Source of the DNA: Paraburkholderia sp.
Lineage (GTDB): Bacteria; Pseudomonadota; Gammaproteobacteria; Burkholderiales; Burkholderiaceae
Length of the DNA: 64,000 nt
Direction of reading: 5' to 3'
Assembly (NCBI GenBank): GCA_004322045.1
Contig: SCRN01000010.1
Location: forward strand, 62,001-126,000
The first letter of the stretch is position 1. Every line of letters starts with the position of its first letter. The notes under the pieces were generated by a model. That model was not told the origin of the DNA. It ran no database searches and saw only the letters and a list, made by a program, of their open reading frames with translations. This document shows positions 10,136 to 19,468 of this stretch, in pieces. A program made the translations under genes and the position numbers.

Positions 10136-11206
10136 TCATCGATGAACCGCCGCCAGCGATCGCATGATCGCGAGCAGGCCGGGGCCGGCGGTGACGATCA
10201 ACAGCGCAGGCAGCAACGTCACGATCATGACGCCCGTCATCTTGACGGTTAGGTGTCCTATCTTTTCTCGCAAACGCGCCCGCCGCGCCTCGCGCAGGCG
10301 ATCGCCGAATTGTTTGAGCGGCTCCTGCACCGCTCCGCCATGGCGATCGACTTGGATCATCAATCTGACGATCGCACGCAAATCCTCGTTGTCGAAGCTC
10401 GTGCCTAGACGCTGCAGCGATTGCTCGCGCGTGCGGCCCGCCGCGAACTGGCGCTGCGCGTGCTCGAGTTCGCCGCACAGGACCGGCAGCATCGAACGGA
10501 AATCGTTGACGATGACTTGCAAGCTTTGATCGAGCGATAGGCCAACGCCCTGAAGCAAGCGCAGCAAATCGACGAGCACCGGCATTTCATCGGCCACCGC
10601 GCTGCGGCGCATCGCGGCGCGACGCCCGAGCACGAACTTCGGCAGCATGAAGCCGGCGACGAACGCCGCCCCCACGAAAGCCACGCGGTAAGCCGCAGGG
10701 ATATAAGCGCTCCACAGCCAACTCGCGAGCGGGGGAAACACGAGTGCGCAAACGAGCCGCGACAGCAGGAAGCAGCCTCGCGCGTCGGCGTCGATAAAGC
10801 CGCATTGCTCGATCAACCGCCTGTCTTCGCTCGCGACGATATGCTTGCCGAGCGGCGTGTCGAGCCATTGCGCCCCCACATGACCGAAGCGCGCTCGCCA
10901 CAGCGCTATGCGCGCAGCAAGAGCCGTGGGCGGCGCGCTCGAGGCCGGGGGCGCGGCACCGCCCGGTGCGCGACGTTGCCCTGCCGCAGGCGACGCACCG
11001 CCCGGAGCCTGCGCGCGCCACTCGCCGACGCTTGCCGGCGCAACCGGTGCGGCCGCCGCGGCGGCAGAGCGGCGCTCGAGCGCATTGGCAAGCATGCGTG
11101 CGCCGCGTCTGGCCACCGCCATGCGCAATAAGACAACATAGGCCAGCAGCAAGCATCCGAACGCACCCAATGCGAGTGCCAGTGCGAAGAGCCGATCCGT
11201 TTGCAT
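10136..11206 (-). CDS. tadC: TadC inner-membrane platform protein
   Basis: 356 residues. The start is the second of two nearby ATGs (11212 and 11206), because GAGGGG is then correctly spaced; the ATG at 11212 would overlap the tadB stop as ATGA. It has an N-terminal membrane helix, a Pro/Ala/Gly-rich cytoplasmic linker (~residues 45-95), and a T2SS-F domain with VDLLRLLQGVGLSLDQSLQ and LVRLMIQVDRHGG-like motifs, ending in a hydrophobic segment. TadB and TadC form the inner-membrane platform turned by the TadA ATPase. Confidence 0.9.
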   Translation of the reverse strand: MQTDRLFALALALGAFGCLLLAYVVLLRMAVARRGARMLANALERRSAAAAAAPVAPASVGEWRAQAPGGASPAAGQRRAPGGAAPPASSAPPTALAARIALWRARFGHVGAQWLDTPLGKHIVASEDRRLIEQCGFIDADARGCFLLSRLVCALVFPPLASWLWSAYIPAAYRVAFVGAAFVAGFMLPKFVLGRRAAMRRSAVADEMPVLVDLLRLLQGVGLSLDQSLQVIVNDFRSMLPVLCGELEHAQRQFAAGRTREQSLQRLGTSFDNEDLRAIVRLMIQVDRHGGAVQEPLKQFGDRLREARRARLREKIGHLTVKMTGVMIVTLLPALLIVTAGPGLLAIMRSLAAVHR

Positions 11207-11208
11207 CG

Positions 11209-12312
11209 TCATCCCCTCAAGCGCGTCATTCGATACAGCACATAGCCGCCGAGCGCCTGTAACGCGAAAGCGAGGTAGACGAGACGACGCCCCTCGACAT
11301 CGCCCCACATCGCGCTGAAATACGCCGGGTTCGTCGCCACGAGAAAGCCCCCTATCGCAAGCGGCAACGCGACGAGCACCCAAGCGGAAAGGCGAGTTTC
11401 GGCCGACATCGCAGCGAGTTCGCGCTCGGCCTGTTCGAGATCGCGCATGAATGCCGACATCCGCTCGAGCATGACGTCCGCGCGGCCGCCGTATTTAACC
11501 GATAACCTCAGCACCGCGCCGACGAATTCGAATTCACGCGTCCGATACACCGCCGCCACGTGAGTCAACGCCCGATCGATTTCGACGCCTGCTCGCAGCA
11601 TCCTCGAAACGTGATCGAGGCATTCGCGCAGCGGCGCTTCGGTCGTTTGCAAAGCCGCTTGAAACGCGGATGGCACGCTATTGCCGAGCGTCACCAGGCG
11701 TACGATGCCGTCGAGGAACGTCGGCAGTTGCACGACGATGGCCAAGCGGCGCCGTTGTGTGCGCGCAGTGACCACGAGCGCTGCCGCCGCGGTCGCCGCG
11801 ATCGCGGCAGCGCCGGCCGCGGTCGGTCCGGCGTGCAGGCCGGTCCAGACGATGCCGAGCGCCCCCGCTGCGCACGCGATCACGGCAGGCGCACCCGCGC
11901 TCGCGAGTCCAGCACGTACGAGAAAATGCTCGATGTAAGGAGGCAGACGGCGGCGCCGTTCAGGCGAGCCGCGCTCGGCCGCGCGAGGCATCGCGCCCGC
12001 GCCGCTCGCACGCTGCACGCCCGCAGCCGCCGCGGCCGTCAATGCTGAAGCCGAACGCGCACTTGCGGCCAGCGTTGCGGCCTGTCCCTCCTGGCCCCGG
12101 TTGCCCGCGGTTGCTGCGGCTGCCGCGCCGACTGTGCCCTGTGGGCCGCCTGGGCGATGTGAGCCGCTCATGCCGGCGGCAACGACACGCCTGTCGAGAT
12201 AGCGCTGCGCGCTGACGTCGCGCTGGGTCCGCGCACCGCGCTGCCAAAGCAACAACGCCAATGCGGCGCAAAGCAGCGCGAGCGCAGCGACGCCGGCAAT
12301 GCCGCTAGACAC
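11209..12312 (-). CDS. tadB: TadB inner-membrane platform protein
   Basis: 367 residues from a GTG at 12312 with AAGGGGG 5-6 nt upstream; it overlaps the tadA stop by 8 nt, which indicates translational coupling. An ATG 30 nt upstream is possible. An N-terminal membrane helix (IAGVAALALLCAALALLLW) is followed by a Gly/Ala-rich linker, then the T2SS-F domain with LPTFLDGIVRLVTLGNSVPSA and VLRLSVKYGGRADVMLERMSAF. It pairs with TadC. Confidence 0.88.
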   Translation of the reverse strand: MSSGIAGVAALALLCAALALLLWQRGARTQRDVSAQRYLDRRVVAAGMSGSHRPGGPQGTVGAAAAATAGNRGQEGQAATLAASARSASALTAAAAAGVQRASGAGAMPRAAERGSPERRRRLPPYIEHFLVRAGLASAGAPAVIACAAGALGIVWTGLHAGPTAAGAAAIAATAAAALVVTARTQRRRLAIVVQLPTFLDGIVRLVTLGNSVPSAFQAALQTTEAPLRECLDHVSRMLRAGVEIDRALTHVAAVYRTREFEFVGAVLRLSVKYGGRADVMLERMSAFMRDLEQAERELAAMSAETRLSAWVLVALPLAIGGFLVATNPAYFSAMWGDVEGRRLVYLAFALQALGGYVLYRMTRLRG

Positions 12313-13636
12313 GGAAGCCCCCTTGCGAAAACCCATCGTCGAAGCCCGAGCCCAGCATGTTCTTGAAGCGAGCCAGTTTCGGCGAATGCGGGTGAATGCC
12401 GAGCGAGGTCCAGTTCTCGACTTCCTCGCCGTCGGCATCGAGAATCGGCTCATAACGATAGAGCTCTTGCGTCGCGATGATCGTGTCCGACAAGCCCGTG
12501 ACTTCGGTGATCGACAAGATGCGACGCCGTCCGTTGGACAGCCGGCCGATCTGCACGATGAAGTCGATCGCGTTCGCGATCTGCCGCCGCAAGCTAGACT
12601 CCGTTCCTTGAAAGCCCGCAAAGCCCGCCAGCATTTCCAGCCGATACAGGCACTCGCGCGGCGAACTTGCGTGGACGGTGCCCATCGAGCCGTCGTGGCC
12701 GGTATTCATTGCTTGCAGCATCTCCAACACTTCCCCGCCGCGCACTTCCCCAACGATGATCCGGTCGGGCCGCATCCGCAGCGTATTGCGCAGCAGATCT
12801 CGGATCGTCACGAGCCCCGAGCCGTCGAAGCCGCCGGGCCGGCTCTCCAATCGCACGACATGGGGGTGATTCAGCGACAACTCGGCCGTGTCCTCGATCG
12901 TCACCACACGTTCGGGCTCGGGAATATGAAAGGCGAGCGCGTTCAGCAAAGACGTCTTGCCCGAGCTCGTGCCGCCCGACACGAGCACATTGCAGCGCGC
13001 CGCTACGGCCGCTTCGAGCAAGGCGCCGATTTCCGCGTTGTAGGTGCCGTTCGCGAGCAGATCGGCCGGCCGCAGCGGATCTTTGCGAAACTTTCGGATC
13101 GAGACGACGGGGCCGTCGATCGATAACGGCTCGATGACGACGTTGACGCGTCCGCCATCGGGCAAGCGCGCATCGACCATGGGGTTCGATTCGTCGAGCC
13201 TGCGCCCGATCGGCGCGAGAATACGCCGCACGATACGCAGCAAATGCGCGTTGTCCGCAAAGCGCACGGGCATCTTCGTCAAGATCCCGTGGCGCGAGAC
13301 ATAGACATCCCGGTAGCCGTTCACGAGGATGTCTTCGACGGCCGGGTCGCCCAGCAAATCCTCGATCGGGCCGAACCCGGCCAGCTCTTTCGTCAGCGCT
13401 TCGGCGATGAGCCTCACCTCGCTCTCATTGATCGGGATATGGCGCAAGCGCACGAAGCTGTCCATTTCCAAGTCGACGAACTGATTGATCGCAGCGCGCG
13501 ACCATCGGCCGAACTCCGCGCCGAGTTCTTCGATTCGCGTGAGCAAATGCTCGTGCGCGGCGTTCTTGATGTCCTGGAACTGCTGCGTATGCGCGAACGA
13601 GGAGGCATCGTCGGCAAATTCGATTTCGTTTGCCAT
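12305..13636 (-). CDS. tadA: TadA/CpaF secretion ATPase
   Basis: 443 residues; type II/IV secretion ATPase of the TadA/CpaF branch that powers Flp pilus assembly. Walker A is GGTSSGKTS near residue 221. The Asp box [12 protein letters not shown], Walker B region [15 protein letters not shown] and the His-box-like [15 protein letters not shown] are all present and intact. The N-terminal domain carries [14 protein letters not shown]. The start at 13636 is 3 nt after the tadZ stop. All catalytic elements are present, so the machine should be functional. Confidence 0.95.
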   Translation of the reverse strand: MANEIEFADDASSFAHTQQFQDIKNAAHEHLLTRIEELGAEFGRWSRAAINQFVDLEMDSFVRLRHIPINESEVRLIAEALTKELAGFGPIEDLLGDPAVEDILVNGYRDVYVSRHGILTKMPVRFADNAHLLRIVRRILAPIGRRLDESNPMVDARLPDGGRVNVVIEPLSIDGPVVSIRKFRKDPLRPADLLANGTYNAEIGALLEAAVAARCNVLVSGGTSSGKTSLLNALAFHIPEPERVVTIEDTAELSLNHPHVVRLESRPGGFDGSGLVTIRDLLRNTLRMRPDRIIVGEVRGGEVLEMLQAMNTGHDGSMGTVHASSPRECLYRLEMLAGFAGFQGTESSLRRQIANAIDFIVQIGRLSNGRRRILSITEVTGLSDTIIATQELYRYEPILDADGEEVENWTSLGIHPHSPKLARFKNMLGSGFDDGFSQGGFRV

Positions 13637-13639
13637 CGT

Positions 13640-14911
13640 CTATGACCGCTTCGGTGGAAGGTGAATGGATCGCATGAATTGCGCAAGCCGCGAGCGCAGC
13701 GCTGTCGCGCCGCCGGAATGGTCAAGCTCGGCCGCATGCGCGTCATGCCGCGGCGCGATTCGATCGGCGAGCGCATCGACGGCGCGCACATAGGGGTCGC
13801 GCTCGGCCGTATCGATGAGTAGCTTGCCTTGATTGGCCGCCTGCGCGAGCGGCACGCGCCGCGAGGGCAATGTCGCGACCAGCGGCAACCCGAGCCGCGT
13901 CGCAATCTGCTCGGCCGACAAGCCGAGCCGAGCGTCGAATCGCGTCACGACTACACCGATGCGCCCCGTATCGAACTGCGCGGCGGCCAGTTCTCGCAGC
14001 AAATCGACGGCCGACACCACCGAGGCGATCGCGGGCTCGCACACGAGCCAGATCTCGTCGGCCGCCTGCGCGACCTGCGCGACGAAGTCATGATTCGAGA
14101 AACCGCCGAGGTCGACGATCTGCTGGTCGAAGAATGCGCGCAACCGCGTGAGCAGCGCGACCGCCGACGCGTACGACACTGTCCGCAACGCGGACAGATC
14201 GGGCGAAAGCGACGTCAACGCAAGACCGCTTGCATGGCGGGCCAGCGCCGTATGGACGAAAGTTTCATCGAAGCGCCGAAGATTGCGCACGGCTTCCACG
14301 AAGTCGAACTCGCTGCGCGTGTCGAGATAGAGCATGCCGTCGCCCGCGGGCAGGCCAAGGTCGATCAACGCGGCATGCCGTCCGGCTCGCGCCCCTCTGC
14401 GCTGCAACAGCACACTTAAGTTTGCTGCGAGCGTCGATACGCCCACGCCGGCCCGTGCGCCCAGCAACACCGTGAGGCGGCCATGGCGCGCCGGCACCTG
14501 CACGACGTTTTCGAGCACCTCCCGGGTTACGCCGACCGCCTCCTGCACGGCGCCCGCGAGATCGACGAAGTCGCGCACCCCAGCGCGCAACGCGGCGATC
14601 GCGCTTTCGGGTTCGCCGAGCTTACCGACGGCGACCACCGGTACCTGCGGCGAGAGCGCGCGCACCGCTTGCACCGCGCGCGTCGCCGCGTCGATGCGGC
14701 CGCCGCAGAAATCGACGAAAACCAGCGACGGCCGCAACGCGATCATGCGTTGCCCGAGCGCGTCCGGCTCGGGCAACGCCCCTTCCACTACGCCTGTTGC
14801 CGCGAGCGCTTCGCTAAGCCAGCGCACGTGCGCTTCATCGCTCGACGCGAACACGAAGTAATCCGCGACCACACGCGCTCGCTCAATCACGGGCTGTGCT
14901 CGTGCATTCAT
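13640..14911 (-). CDS. tadZ: TadZ/CpaE localization ATPase-like protein
   Basis: 423 residues. The N-terminal ~130 residues are an atypical receiver domain (VFVDFCGG, VPVVAVGKLGEPESA). From ~145 a MinD/ParA-like domain follows with a deviant Walker A, GARAGVGVSTLAANLS, in which the second lysine position is Val-Ser, and an IVDLGGFSNH segment. TadZ/CpaE proteins place the pilus machine at the pole. AAGGGGA precedes the ATG at 14911. Confidence 0.88.
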   Translation of the reverse strand: MNARAQPVIERARVVADYFVFASSDEAHVRWLSEALAATGVVEGALPEPDALGQRMIALRPSLVFVDFCGGRIDAATRAVQAVRALSPQVPVVAVGKLGEPESAIAALRAGVRDFVDLAGAVQEAVGVTREVLENVVQVPARHGRLTVLLGARAGVGVSTLAANLSVLLQRRGARAGRHAALIDLGLPAGDGMLYLDTRSEFDFVEAVRNLRRFDETFVHTALARHASGLALTSLSPDLSALRTVSYASAVALLTRLRAFFDQQIVDLGGFSNHDFVAQVAQAADEIWLVCEPAIASVVSAVDLLRELAAAQFDTGRIGVVVTRFDARLGLSAEQIATRLGLPLVATLPSRRVPLAQAANQGKLLIDTAERDPYVRAVDALADRIAPRHDAHAAELDHSGGATALRSRLAQFMRSIHLPPKRS

Positions 14912-14959
14912 GCTGGTCCCCTTGCGGCTCGATGCACGCCCGCCGTCCCCGTGCCGGCT

Positions 14960-16441
14960 TCATCGTGAGAATCCTGGTCCGGCGTCGCTCGAAAGCGCGC
15001 CGCCTAAGTACGAGCGCCACACCGGGCCGCCGCGCTGCTCCGATTGCTCGCCCGGCGTAGCGGGCAGCCGCGCGTTTTTCGCCAGCGGCGACACGAGGTG
15101 GGGCGTGACGATGATGACGAGCTCCTTATCGTTTTGCTGGTAGTTCAGTTGCTTGAAGAACGCGCCGATGATGGGCAGATCGCCCAGTAGCGGAACCTTG
15201 CTGACGTTCGATAGCGTTTCCCGATCGATGAGACCGCCGATGACGAAGCTCTCGCCGTCGCCGAGCTCGACCGTCGTATCGGCTCGGCGCGTCGTGATCG
15301 CCGGCACGGATACACCGTTGATCGTGACGGCGTTCTGAAAATCGAGCTGGCTGGCTTCCGGCGCGATCTTCAATGCGATGCGCTGTGCGCTGAGCACCGT
15401 CGGCGTCAGCGTGAGGCCCACACCGTAGGGCTTGTATTGGATCGATGTGGTGCCGAGCGCTTCGGGCACGGGCACCGGAATCTCTCCTCCCGCCAGGAAA
15501 TTCGCGCTTTGGCCCGAGAGCGCCACGAGCGTCGGTTCGGCCAACACCCGAGCGAGGTTGTTGCTCTCCATCAAGCTGAGGTCGGCAAAGAGTCCTCTGC
15601 CTGCCGAATTGAGCACGAGGTTGAACGCCGAAGCGATCGGCACATTGCCGACTGCCTGAAAGGCGCCCGTGCCCCCTCCCGTGACGGAGTTCAGGCCGGA
15701 GGGGCTGAACGAACCGAACGCAAACCCATTGCTCTGCTTGAACAAGTTCAAGCCCGCCGCTTTCAGGACCGTGCGGCTGAATTCGACGACGCGCACATCG
15801 ACTTGAACCACGCTGCGCGTCGCGATCGTCGATTCGTCGACGATGGTCCCCGCATCGGCACCCCCGTGCGCCCCCTCCCGTTTGCTTGCGGTAGCGCTGC
15901 GCTCGGCGCTGCGTGTCGCCTTCGAGCGCGCGTGCTCGCTCGCGGCGAGCGTCGCGAGATCGACGCCGCGTTGATGCGCTTCGAGCGTCGGCGTGCGGCC
16001 CGAGAGGACGACGTCGCCGTCGTAGGTGTCGACGTGCGGCGCGGCGCCGTCCGTCAGCGCGGCCGCCGCCGCGGGCTTGACCGTCAGCGCAACCGTTTGC
16101 GGCGCGGCGCGGCCTCGTTCCCACAACACGAGGCTCGTCGTTCCCGGCGACTTGCCGACGATGAGCACGCCGCCGCGCCCGTCTCCTTCGCGAATCACCA
16201 GGACGTCGGCGACATCGGGATTGCCGACCGCCACGCGCACGAGCGCTCGCCCAGCGCCGATCTGACGCTGCTCACCCACTGTCATGACGAGCGGCGACAC
16301 CGCCGGGACCTGCGATGCAAGACCCGGCTCGTCCTGCGCATAGGTGGTGCCCGGTAGGGCGGCGCATACAAATGCCAGGCAGCCCCCGATATGCACGATG
16401 GCTATCTGCATCCATTTCGCTGCCGTTGCTTTCTTCGTCAT
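14960..16441 (-). CDS. rcpA: RcpA/CpaC outer-membrane secretin
   Basis: 493 residues. A signal peptide ends near TTYAQ (residue 36). The N0-like BON/pilus N domain has GEQRQIGAGRALVRVAVGNP and VLVIREGDGRGGVLIVGKSPG. The C-terminal secretin domain shows NLARVLAEPTLVALSGQSA, FLAGGEIPVPVPE, and GDGESFVIGGLID, ending with LVIIVTPHLVSPL. It forms the outer-membrane channel for the Flp fibre. No separate rcpB/cpaD gene was found in the cluster. Confidence 0.92.
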   Translation of the reverse strand: MTKKATAAKWMQIAIVHIGGCLAFVCAALPGTTYAQDEPGLASQVPAVSPLVMTVGEQRQIGAGRALVRVAVGNPDVADVLVIREGDGRGGVLIVGKSPGTTSLVLWERGRAAPQTVALTVKPAAAAALTDGAAPHVDTYDGDVVLSGRTPTLEAHQRGVDLATLAASEHARSKATRSAERSATASKREGAHGGADAGTIVDESTIATRSVVQVDVRVVEFSRTVLKAAGLNLFKQSNGFAFGSFSPSGLNSVTGGGTGAFQAVGNVPIASAFNLVLNSAGRGLFADLSLMESNNLARVLAEPTLVALSGQSANFLAGGEIPVPVPEALGTTSIQYKPYGVGLTLTPTVLSAQRIALKIAPEASQLDFQNAVTINGVSVPAITTRRADTTVELGDGESFVIGGLIDRETLSNVSKVPLLGDLPIIGAFFKQLNYQQNDKELVIIVTPHLVSPLAKNARLPATPGEQSEQRGGPVWRSYLGGALSSDAGPGFSR

Positions 16442-16581
16442 GTCTTGAACGGCCCTCGCATAGGCCTCTTTTACTGATTTACTGATCGATTTTGACTGAG
16501 CCCCATCCGGCCTGTGTCGCGTTGCTGGTTACTTCGGCATGGCTTTCACCGGCAAGGTGCCTATCGACGCCATGGTCCGAT

Positions 16582-17508
16582 TCAATTCGCCGCTGCTTGC
16601 ATCTGTCCTGCGCGGATGATTTCAATACCGGCCACTGAGCGGATGGGCGGCCCGCCCGGTCTCGGAACTGTGCGCATGGGCACACCGCCTGCCGACAACT
16701 CATTGAGCGAGACCCCTGCCGCCGCCTGCACCAAGGCTTCGGACCCATCGCCGTTGCCGACGAGCGAGCTCGTATGAACGACGCCAGCCACGCGTGCTCT
16801 CGCTGCCGGTTCGAGCACATCGGCATCGCGCGGGTTGCGCAGCGCCAAGAGCACGTGCCCGGCGCTATCGGCCAATTCGAGCCGATCCACGTCCGCCGCC
16901 GGCACCGCCAGCACGGCGGTGTGCACACCCACGCCGTACTGAGCCGGGTTGCCGACGCCCGAGGCCGTGCTGCCGAACGCCAACACGCGTACGCGTGAGA
17001 GCAACAAGCGCGTCTGCGATCGGGTGATTTCCGCATTGGGCCCGAGACTCGCGCCGTCGCGCTTGAGCGTAAAAAACACGTCCACGAAATTGCCCGGCCG
17101 AACGCGATTGCCCACGGCGCTCGCTTCGTCGATATGCACGGCTACGGCCCGCTCGCCCGGCGCCACTTGCTCCGCGAACCCCGACGAAAGCTGCGCCTCG
17201 AGCACAGGCACGTTGGCGCCGATGTCCGATAGCGGTACACGCTGGGTCACAAGCGACGCATCGGAAAAAGCCCCGCTCGGCCGCATCGGCAGCATCACGA
17301 CGCGCAGGCCATCGCCCGCGATCGGCGCGCCCGCCGGCAACAAACGCGTGGCAACAACCACTGGAAAAGCGGCCTCGGGCGTAGTGCGCTTGACGACCGG
17401 CGCGGGCAGTGCCGTGTGCCGGCTGAGCGACCATGCGTAGAGTCCGAGCAACAGCGCCACGGCGATCAACGCACCGGCAGCGATCTTCGTCAAATTCAGA
17501 TGGGTCAT
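16582..17508 (-). CDS. cpaB: CpaB/RcpC Flp pilus assembly protein
   Basis: 308 residues with an N-terminal membrane anchor (ALIAVALLLGLYAWSL), an SAF domain (VVVATRLLPAGAPIAGDGLRVV) and the RcpC/CpaB domain (VAVHIDEASAVGNRVRPGNFVDVFFTL split by a short turn). These periplasmic proteins join the secretin to the inner machinery. AGGAA precedes the start. A 140-bp gap separates it from rcpA, in which no gene is seen. Confidence 0.9.
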   Translation of the reverse strand: MTHLNLTKIAAGALIAVALLLGLYAWSLSRHTALPAPVVKRTTPEAAFPVVVATRLLPAGAPIAGDGLRVVMLPMRPSGAFSDASLVTQRVPLSDIGANVPVLEAQLSSGFAEQVAPGERAVAVHIDEASAVGNRVRPGNFVDVFFTLKRDGASLGPNAEITRSQTRLLLSRVRVLAFGSTASGVGNPAQYGVGVHTAVLAVPAADVDRLELADSAGHVLLALRNPRDADVLEPAARARVAGVVHTSSLVGNGDGSEALVQAAAGVSLNELSAGGVPMRTVPRPGGPPIRSVAGIEIIRAGQMQAAAN

Positions 17509-17575
17509 GCTCGATTCCTCGCGGGCGATTCGCGGTCAGGACGTCGGCCCGCACGAGCCAATGCGGCGCGGCGCC

Positions 17576-18052
17576 TCACAGGAGGTTCTCCGGATTGAGT
17601 TGCACGGTCGCCACGCTCGACAACGTGCTAGGTAGCGCAAGACTCAAAAGCGGCAATGTCGGCACGATCGGATGACTCGCATAGTCATAGGTGAGCGTGA
17701 CCTGCACGCAGTCCATCGCACTGTCGTAGCTGCAGCTTTGGCTTTGCGCCGCGCAGCGCGCGTAGGCGCCGAGCCACGCCGCGGCCTGGCTCGCCACGGT
17801 GCATGCGTTGCTGCTGCGGGCCGAGAGTGCATCGGCCGCGCTCGCGGCATTTTGATAGTTGAGCGCCGCGCGCGCGCCCTCTTCGGCGGCCAACGTGAGG
17901 CTTTGCTCCGCGACGAACAGCACGCTATAAGTCACGATGCCGTATAGCACCGTGAACAACAGCGGAAACACGAGAGCGAATTCGACGGCCGCACTGCCGA
18001 CCGCACTGCCGGCCGCATGCAAGCGCGCTGCACGGCGGGGTACGCGCCTCAT
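17576..18052 (-). CDS. tadE: TadE-like pseudopilin
   Basis: 158 residues from the ATG at 18052, which overlaps the cpaA stop as ATGA; the frame is open a little further upstream. After a basic N-terminus comes the pseudopilin helix SAAVEFALVFPLLFTVLYG with the conserved Glu, then an extracytoplasmic domain containing two or more Cys pairs. TadE minor pseudopilins are cut by the same peptidase as Flp and prime the fibre. Confidence 0.86.
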   Translation of the reverse strand: MRRVPRRAARLHAAGSAVGSAAVEFALVFPLLFTVLYGIVTYSVLFVAEQSLTLAAEEGARAALNYQNAASAADALSARSSNACTVASQAAAWLGAYARCAAQSQSCSYDSAMDCVQVTLTYDYASHPIVPTLPLLSLALPSTLSSVATVQLNPENLL

Positions 18053-18570
18053 GTCGCCGCACCGCGCGCGAAGGCGCCGAGCCAATGCACCATCGCCGCG
18101 CCGCAGAGCAGCGCCGCATACGGGCTCGCCCGGCGGCCCGCCACCGCGAACGTTGGCTCACCGCTGCGCCAGGGCGACCACGCCGGGACCCACGTTGCGC
18201 GCGATCTCACTCGCGCGGCGACGATCAACGCAAAGGCATGCACGCCTGCGGCGATGCTCGCCATCACCCACAGGTCAAAGAGCGCCGAGACCCCGCACCA
18301 AGCGCCCAGCACCGCAAATACTTTGACGTCGGCCGCACCCATGACGCCGAGCAGGAAGAACGGCAACAACGCGAAGCAACCCGCGACCGCTCCATAGACG
18401 GCCTGCGTGACCGCGATAGCGAAGGGAGACGCGTGCAGGGCGGCGCACACGAGCGCCGCCGTCAGGCCCGCCATGACGAGCCGATTCGGAACCCGGCGAT
18501 CGCGCAAGTCGCACCCCACCACGGTTGCTGCCCACGCGAAAAAGAGAGCGCTCGCGAACGTCATGCTCAT
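18049..18570 (-). CDS. cpaA: CpaA/TadV prepilin peptidase
   Basis: 173-residue integral membrane aspartyl protease with about five or six hydrophobic segments. The two catalytic aspartates are in CDLRDRRVPNRLV (near 20) and in GAADVK, the local form of the GxGD motif (near 80). It cleaves Flp, TadE and TadG before the N-methyl-type residue. It follows flp after a 115-bp gap that holds a strong hairpin. Confidence 0.9.
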   Translation of the reverse strand: MSMTFASALFFAWAATVVGCDLRDRRVPNRLVMAGLTAALVCAALHASPFAIAVTQAVYGAVAGCFALLPFFLLGVMGAADVKVFAVLGAWCGVSALFDLWVMASIAAGVHAFALIVAARVRSRATWVPAWSPWRSGEPTFAVAGRRASPYAALLCGAAMVHWLGAFARGAAT

Positions 18571-18634
18571 TGAACGAATAGCCTAAAGAGACCGAGTGAA
18601 TCCCTGCCGATTGCCGGAGCAATCAGCACATCGC

Positions 18635-18662
18635 GGCGATTTAACGCGATCGATAAATCGCC
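18635..18662 (-). terminator. Hairpin between flp and cpaA
   Basis: Perfect 9-bp inverted repeat, GGCGATTTA (18635-18643) with TAAATCGCC (18654-18662), just after flp. The RNA is not followed by a long U-run. It may act as a partial terminator or 3'-end stabiliser so that the abundant pilin is made in excess over the downstream assembly genes. Confidence 0.5.
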
Positions 18663-18685
18663 TTTACGAATTTGTTACAAATCGG

Positions 18686-18856
18686 CTATGAAGGTTTGAT
18701 CGCGGCAGCGACCGCGGTGAACACCGAATTGATATTCGTGCCGATGTTGCCAACCACCGTAGCGATGGCGGCTGCGATGAGTCCTGCAATGAGCGCGTAT
18801 TCGATGGCGGTTACGCCACGATCGTCACGTAAGAAGCGCTTGATGAGCCGGTCCAT
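18686..18856 (-). CDS. flp: Flp-type major pilin
   Basis: 56-residue prepilin from the ATG at 18856, with GAGGAG 6 nt upstream. The leader MDRLIKRFLRDDRG is cut after Gly, and the mature protein starts VTAIEYALIAG, the Flp signature with Glu5-Tyr6, followed by a hydrophobic helix and a short tail. It is the structural subunit of the Flp pilus used for adhesion and biofilm formation. It heads the locus, as is usual. Confidence 0.95.
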   Translation of the reverse strand: MDRLIKRFLRDDRGVTAIEYALIAGLIAAAIATVVGNIGTNINSVFTAVAAAIKPS

Positions 18857-19005
18857 ATTGCTCCTCGTATAGTCGATGAACGTCGCGCGGAATTCGCTCG
18901 CTGGCACACAACGAAAGGCCGGGAGCAAGCTTCGTTGCCCGACCGATTGTGCTTCGTCTATTGCTTCGTTGGCATGGCGTTAGCCCGCGACGCGACTTTG
19001 ACCGC

Positions 19006-19020
19006 GCAATTCTAGTGCTG
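19006..19020 (-). promoter_or_regulatory. Weak candidate sigma-54 (-24/-12) promoter for flp
   Basis: On the minus strand the element reads CAGCACT-N4-TTGCG against the consensus TGGCACG-N4-TTGCW. The -12 TTGC is intact, but one of the two essential -24 G residues is replaced by A. It lies about 150 nt before flp. The sigma-54 activator in the same locus makes it worth testing; on sequence alone it is weak. Confidence 0.25.
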
Positions 19021-19177
19021 GCCTACGGAGAATGAGTCGATACGCACCTCCCTTGTGATCGGCGTTGTTCTTATTGTGGCCGACGCTAGTTGAACGAGCC
19101 ATGGCGCTACACGGCGACTCTACCCTCATCGGAGCCGCTTTGTGAGCGGCACCCACTTAGGGGTTACGATAGTTTAG

Positions 19178-19201
19178 ATTGATTCCACTAACCGAATCAA
19201 T
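19178..19201. promoter_or_regulatory. 24-bp dyad, ATTGATTC-N8-GAATCAAT
   Basis: Perfect 8-bp arms (19178-19185 and 19194-19201) separated by 8 bp, within the divergent flp/lipoprotein promoter region. The shape fits a dimeric regulator or enhancer-type activator binding site. The cognate protein is unknown. Confidence 0.45.
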
Positions 19202-19232
19202 GCCAAACATTGCGCGTGTTACGGCGCAACCG

Positions 19233-19256
19233 GTAACGAGAAGCCTCGCTCGTTAC
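19233..19256. promoter_or_regulatory. 24-bp dyad, GTAACGAG-N8-CTCGTTAC
   Basis: A second perfect dyad with the same 8-8-8 geometry but a different sequence (arms 19233-19240 and 19249-19256), 55 bp to the right of the first. Confidence 0.45.
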
Positions 19257-19468
19257 GTTACGTTCGGTTTGATCGGCCCTGCCGCACACCCAATTCCCCC
19301 CATTTATCGCCCTTCTCCGAAAACGACTCTATAACGGCGAAACCCATATCCAGGTTGCCATTGCGCCGTTTCGAATTGGCGCAGCCGCTCATTGCGCAAT
19401 GAACTGGCACGCCCATTGCAGTGCTTGCGTCCGCAACTATTTCGATAAACCCAATGCGAGGAGCAGCA

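Larger units (their letters stand above)
18857..19468. promoter_or_regulatory. Divergent intergenic region between flp and the lipoprotein operon
   Basis: 612 bp without a credible gene; it must hold the promoters for the Tad operon (leftwards) and the lipoprotein/TpsB operon (rightwards). It contains two dyads with 8-bp arms and 8-bp spacers (listed separately), a weak -24/-12-like element on the minus strand at 19006-19020 and a TATAAC at 19330-19335 on the plus strand. It is more AT-rich than the flanking genes. Confidence 0.6.
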
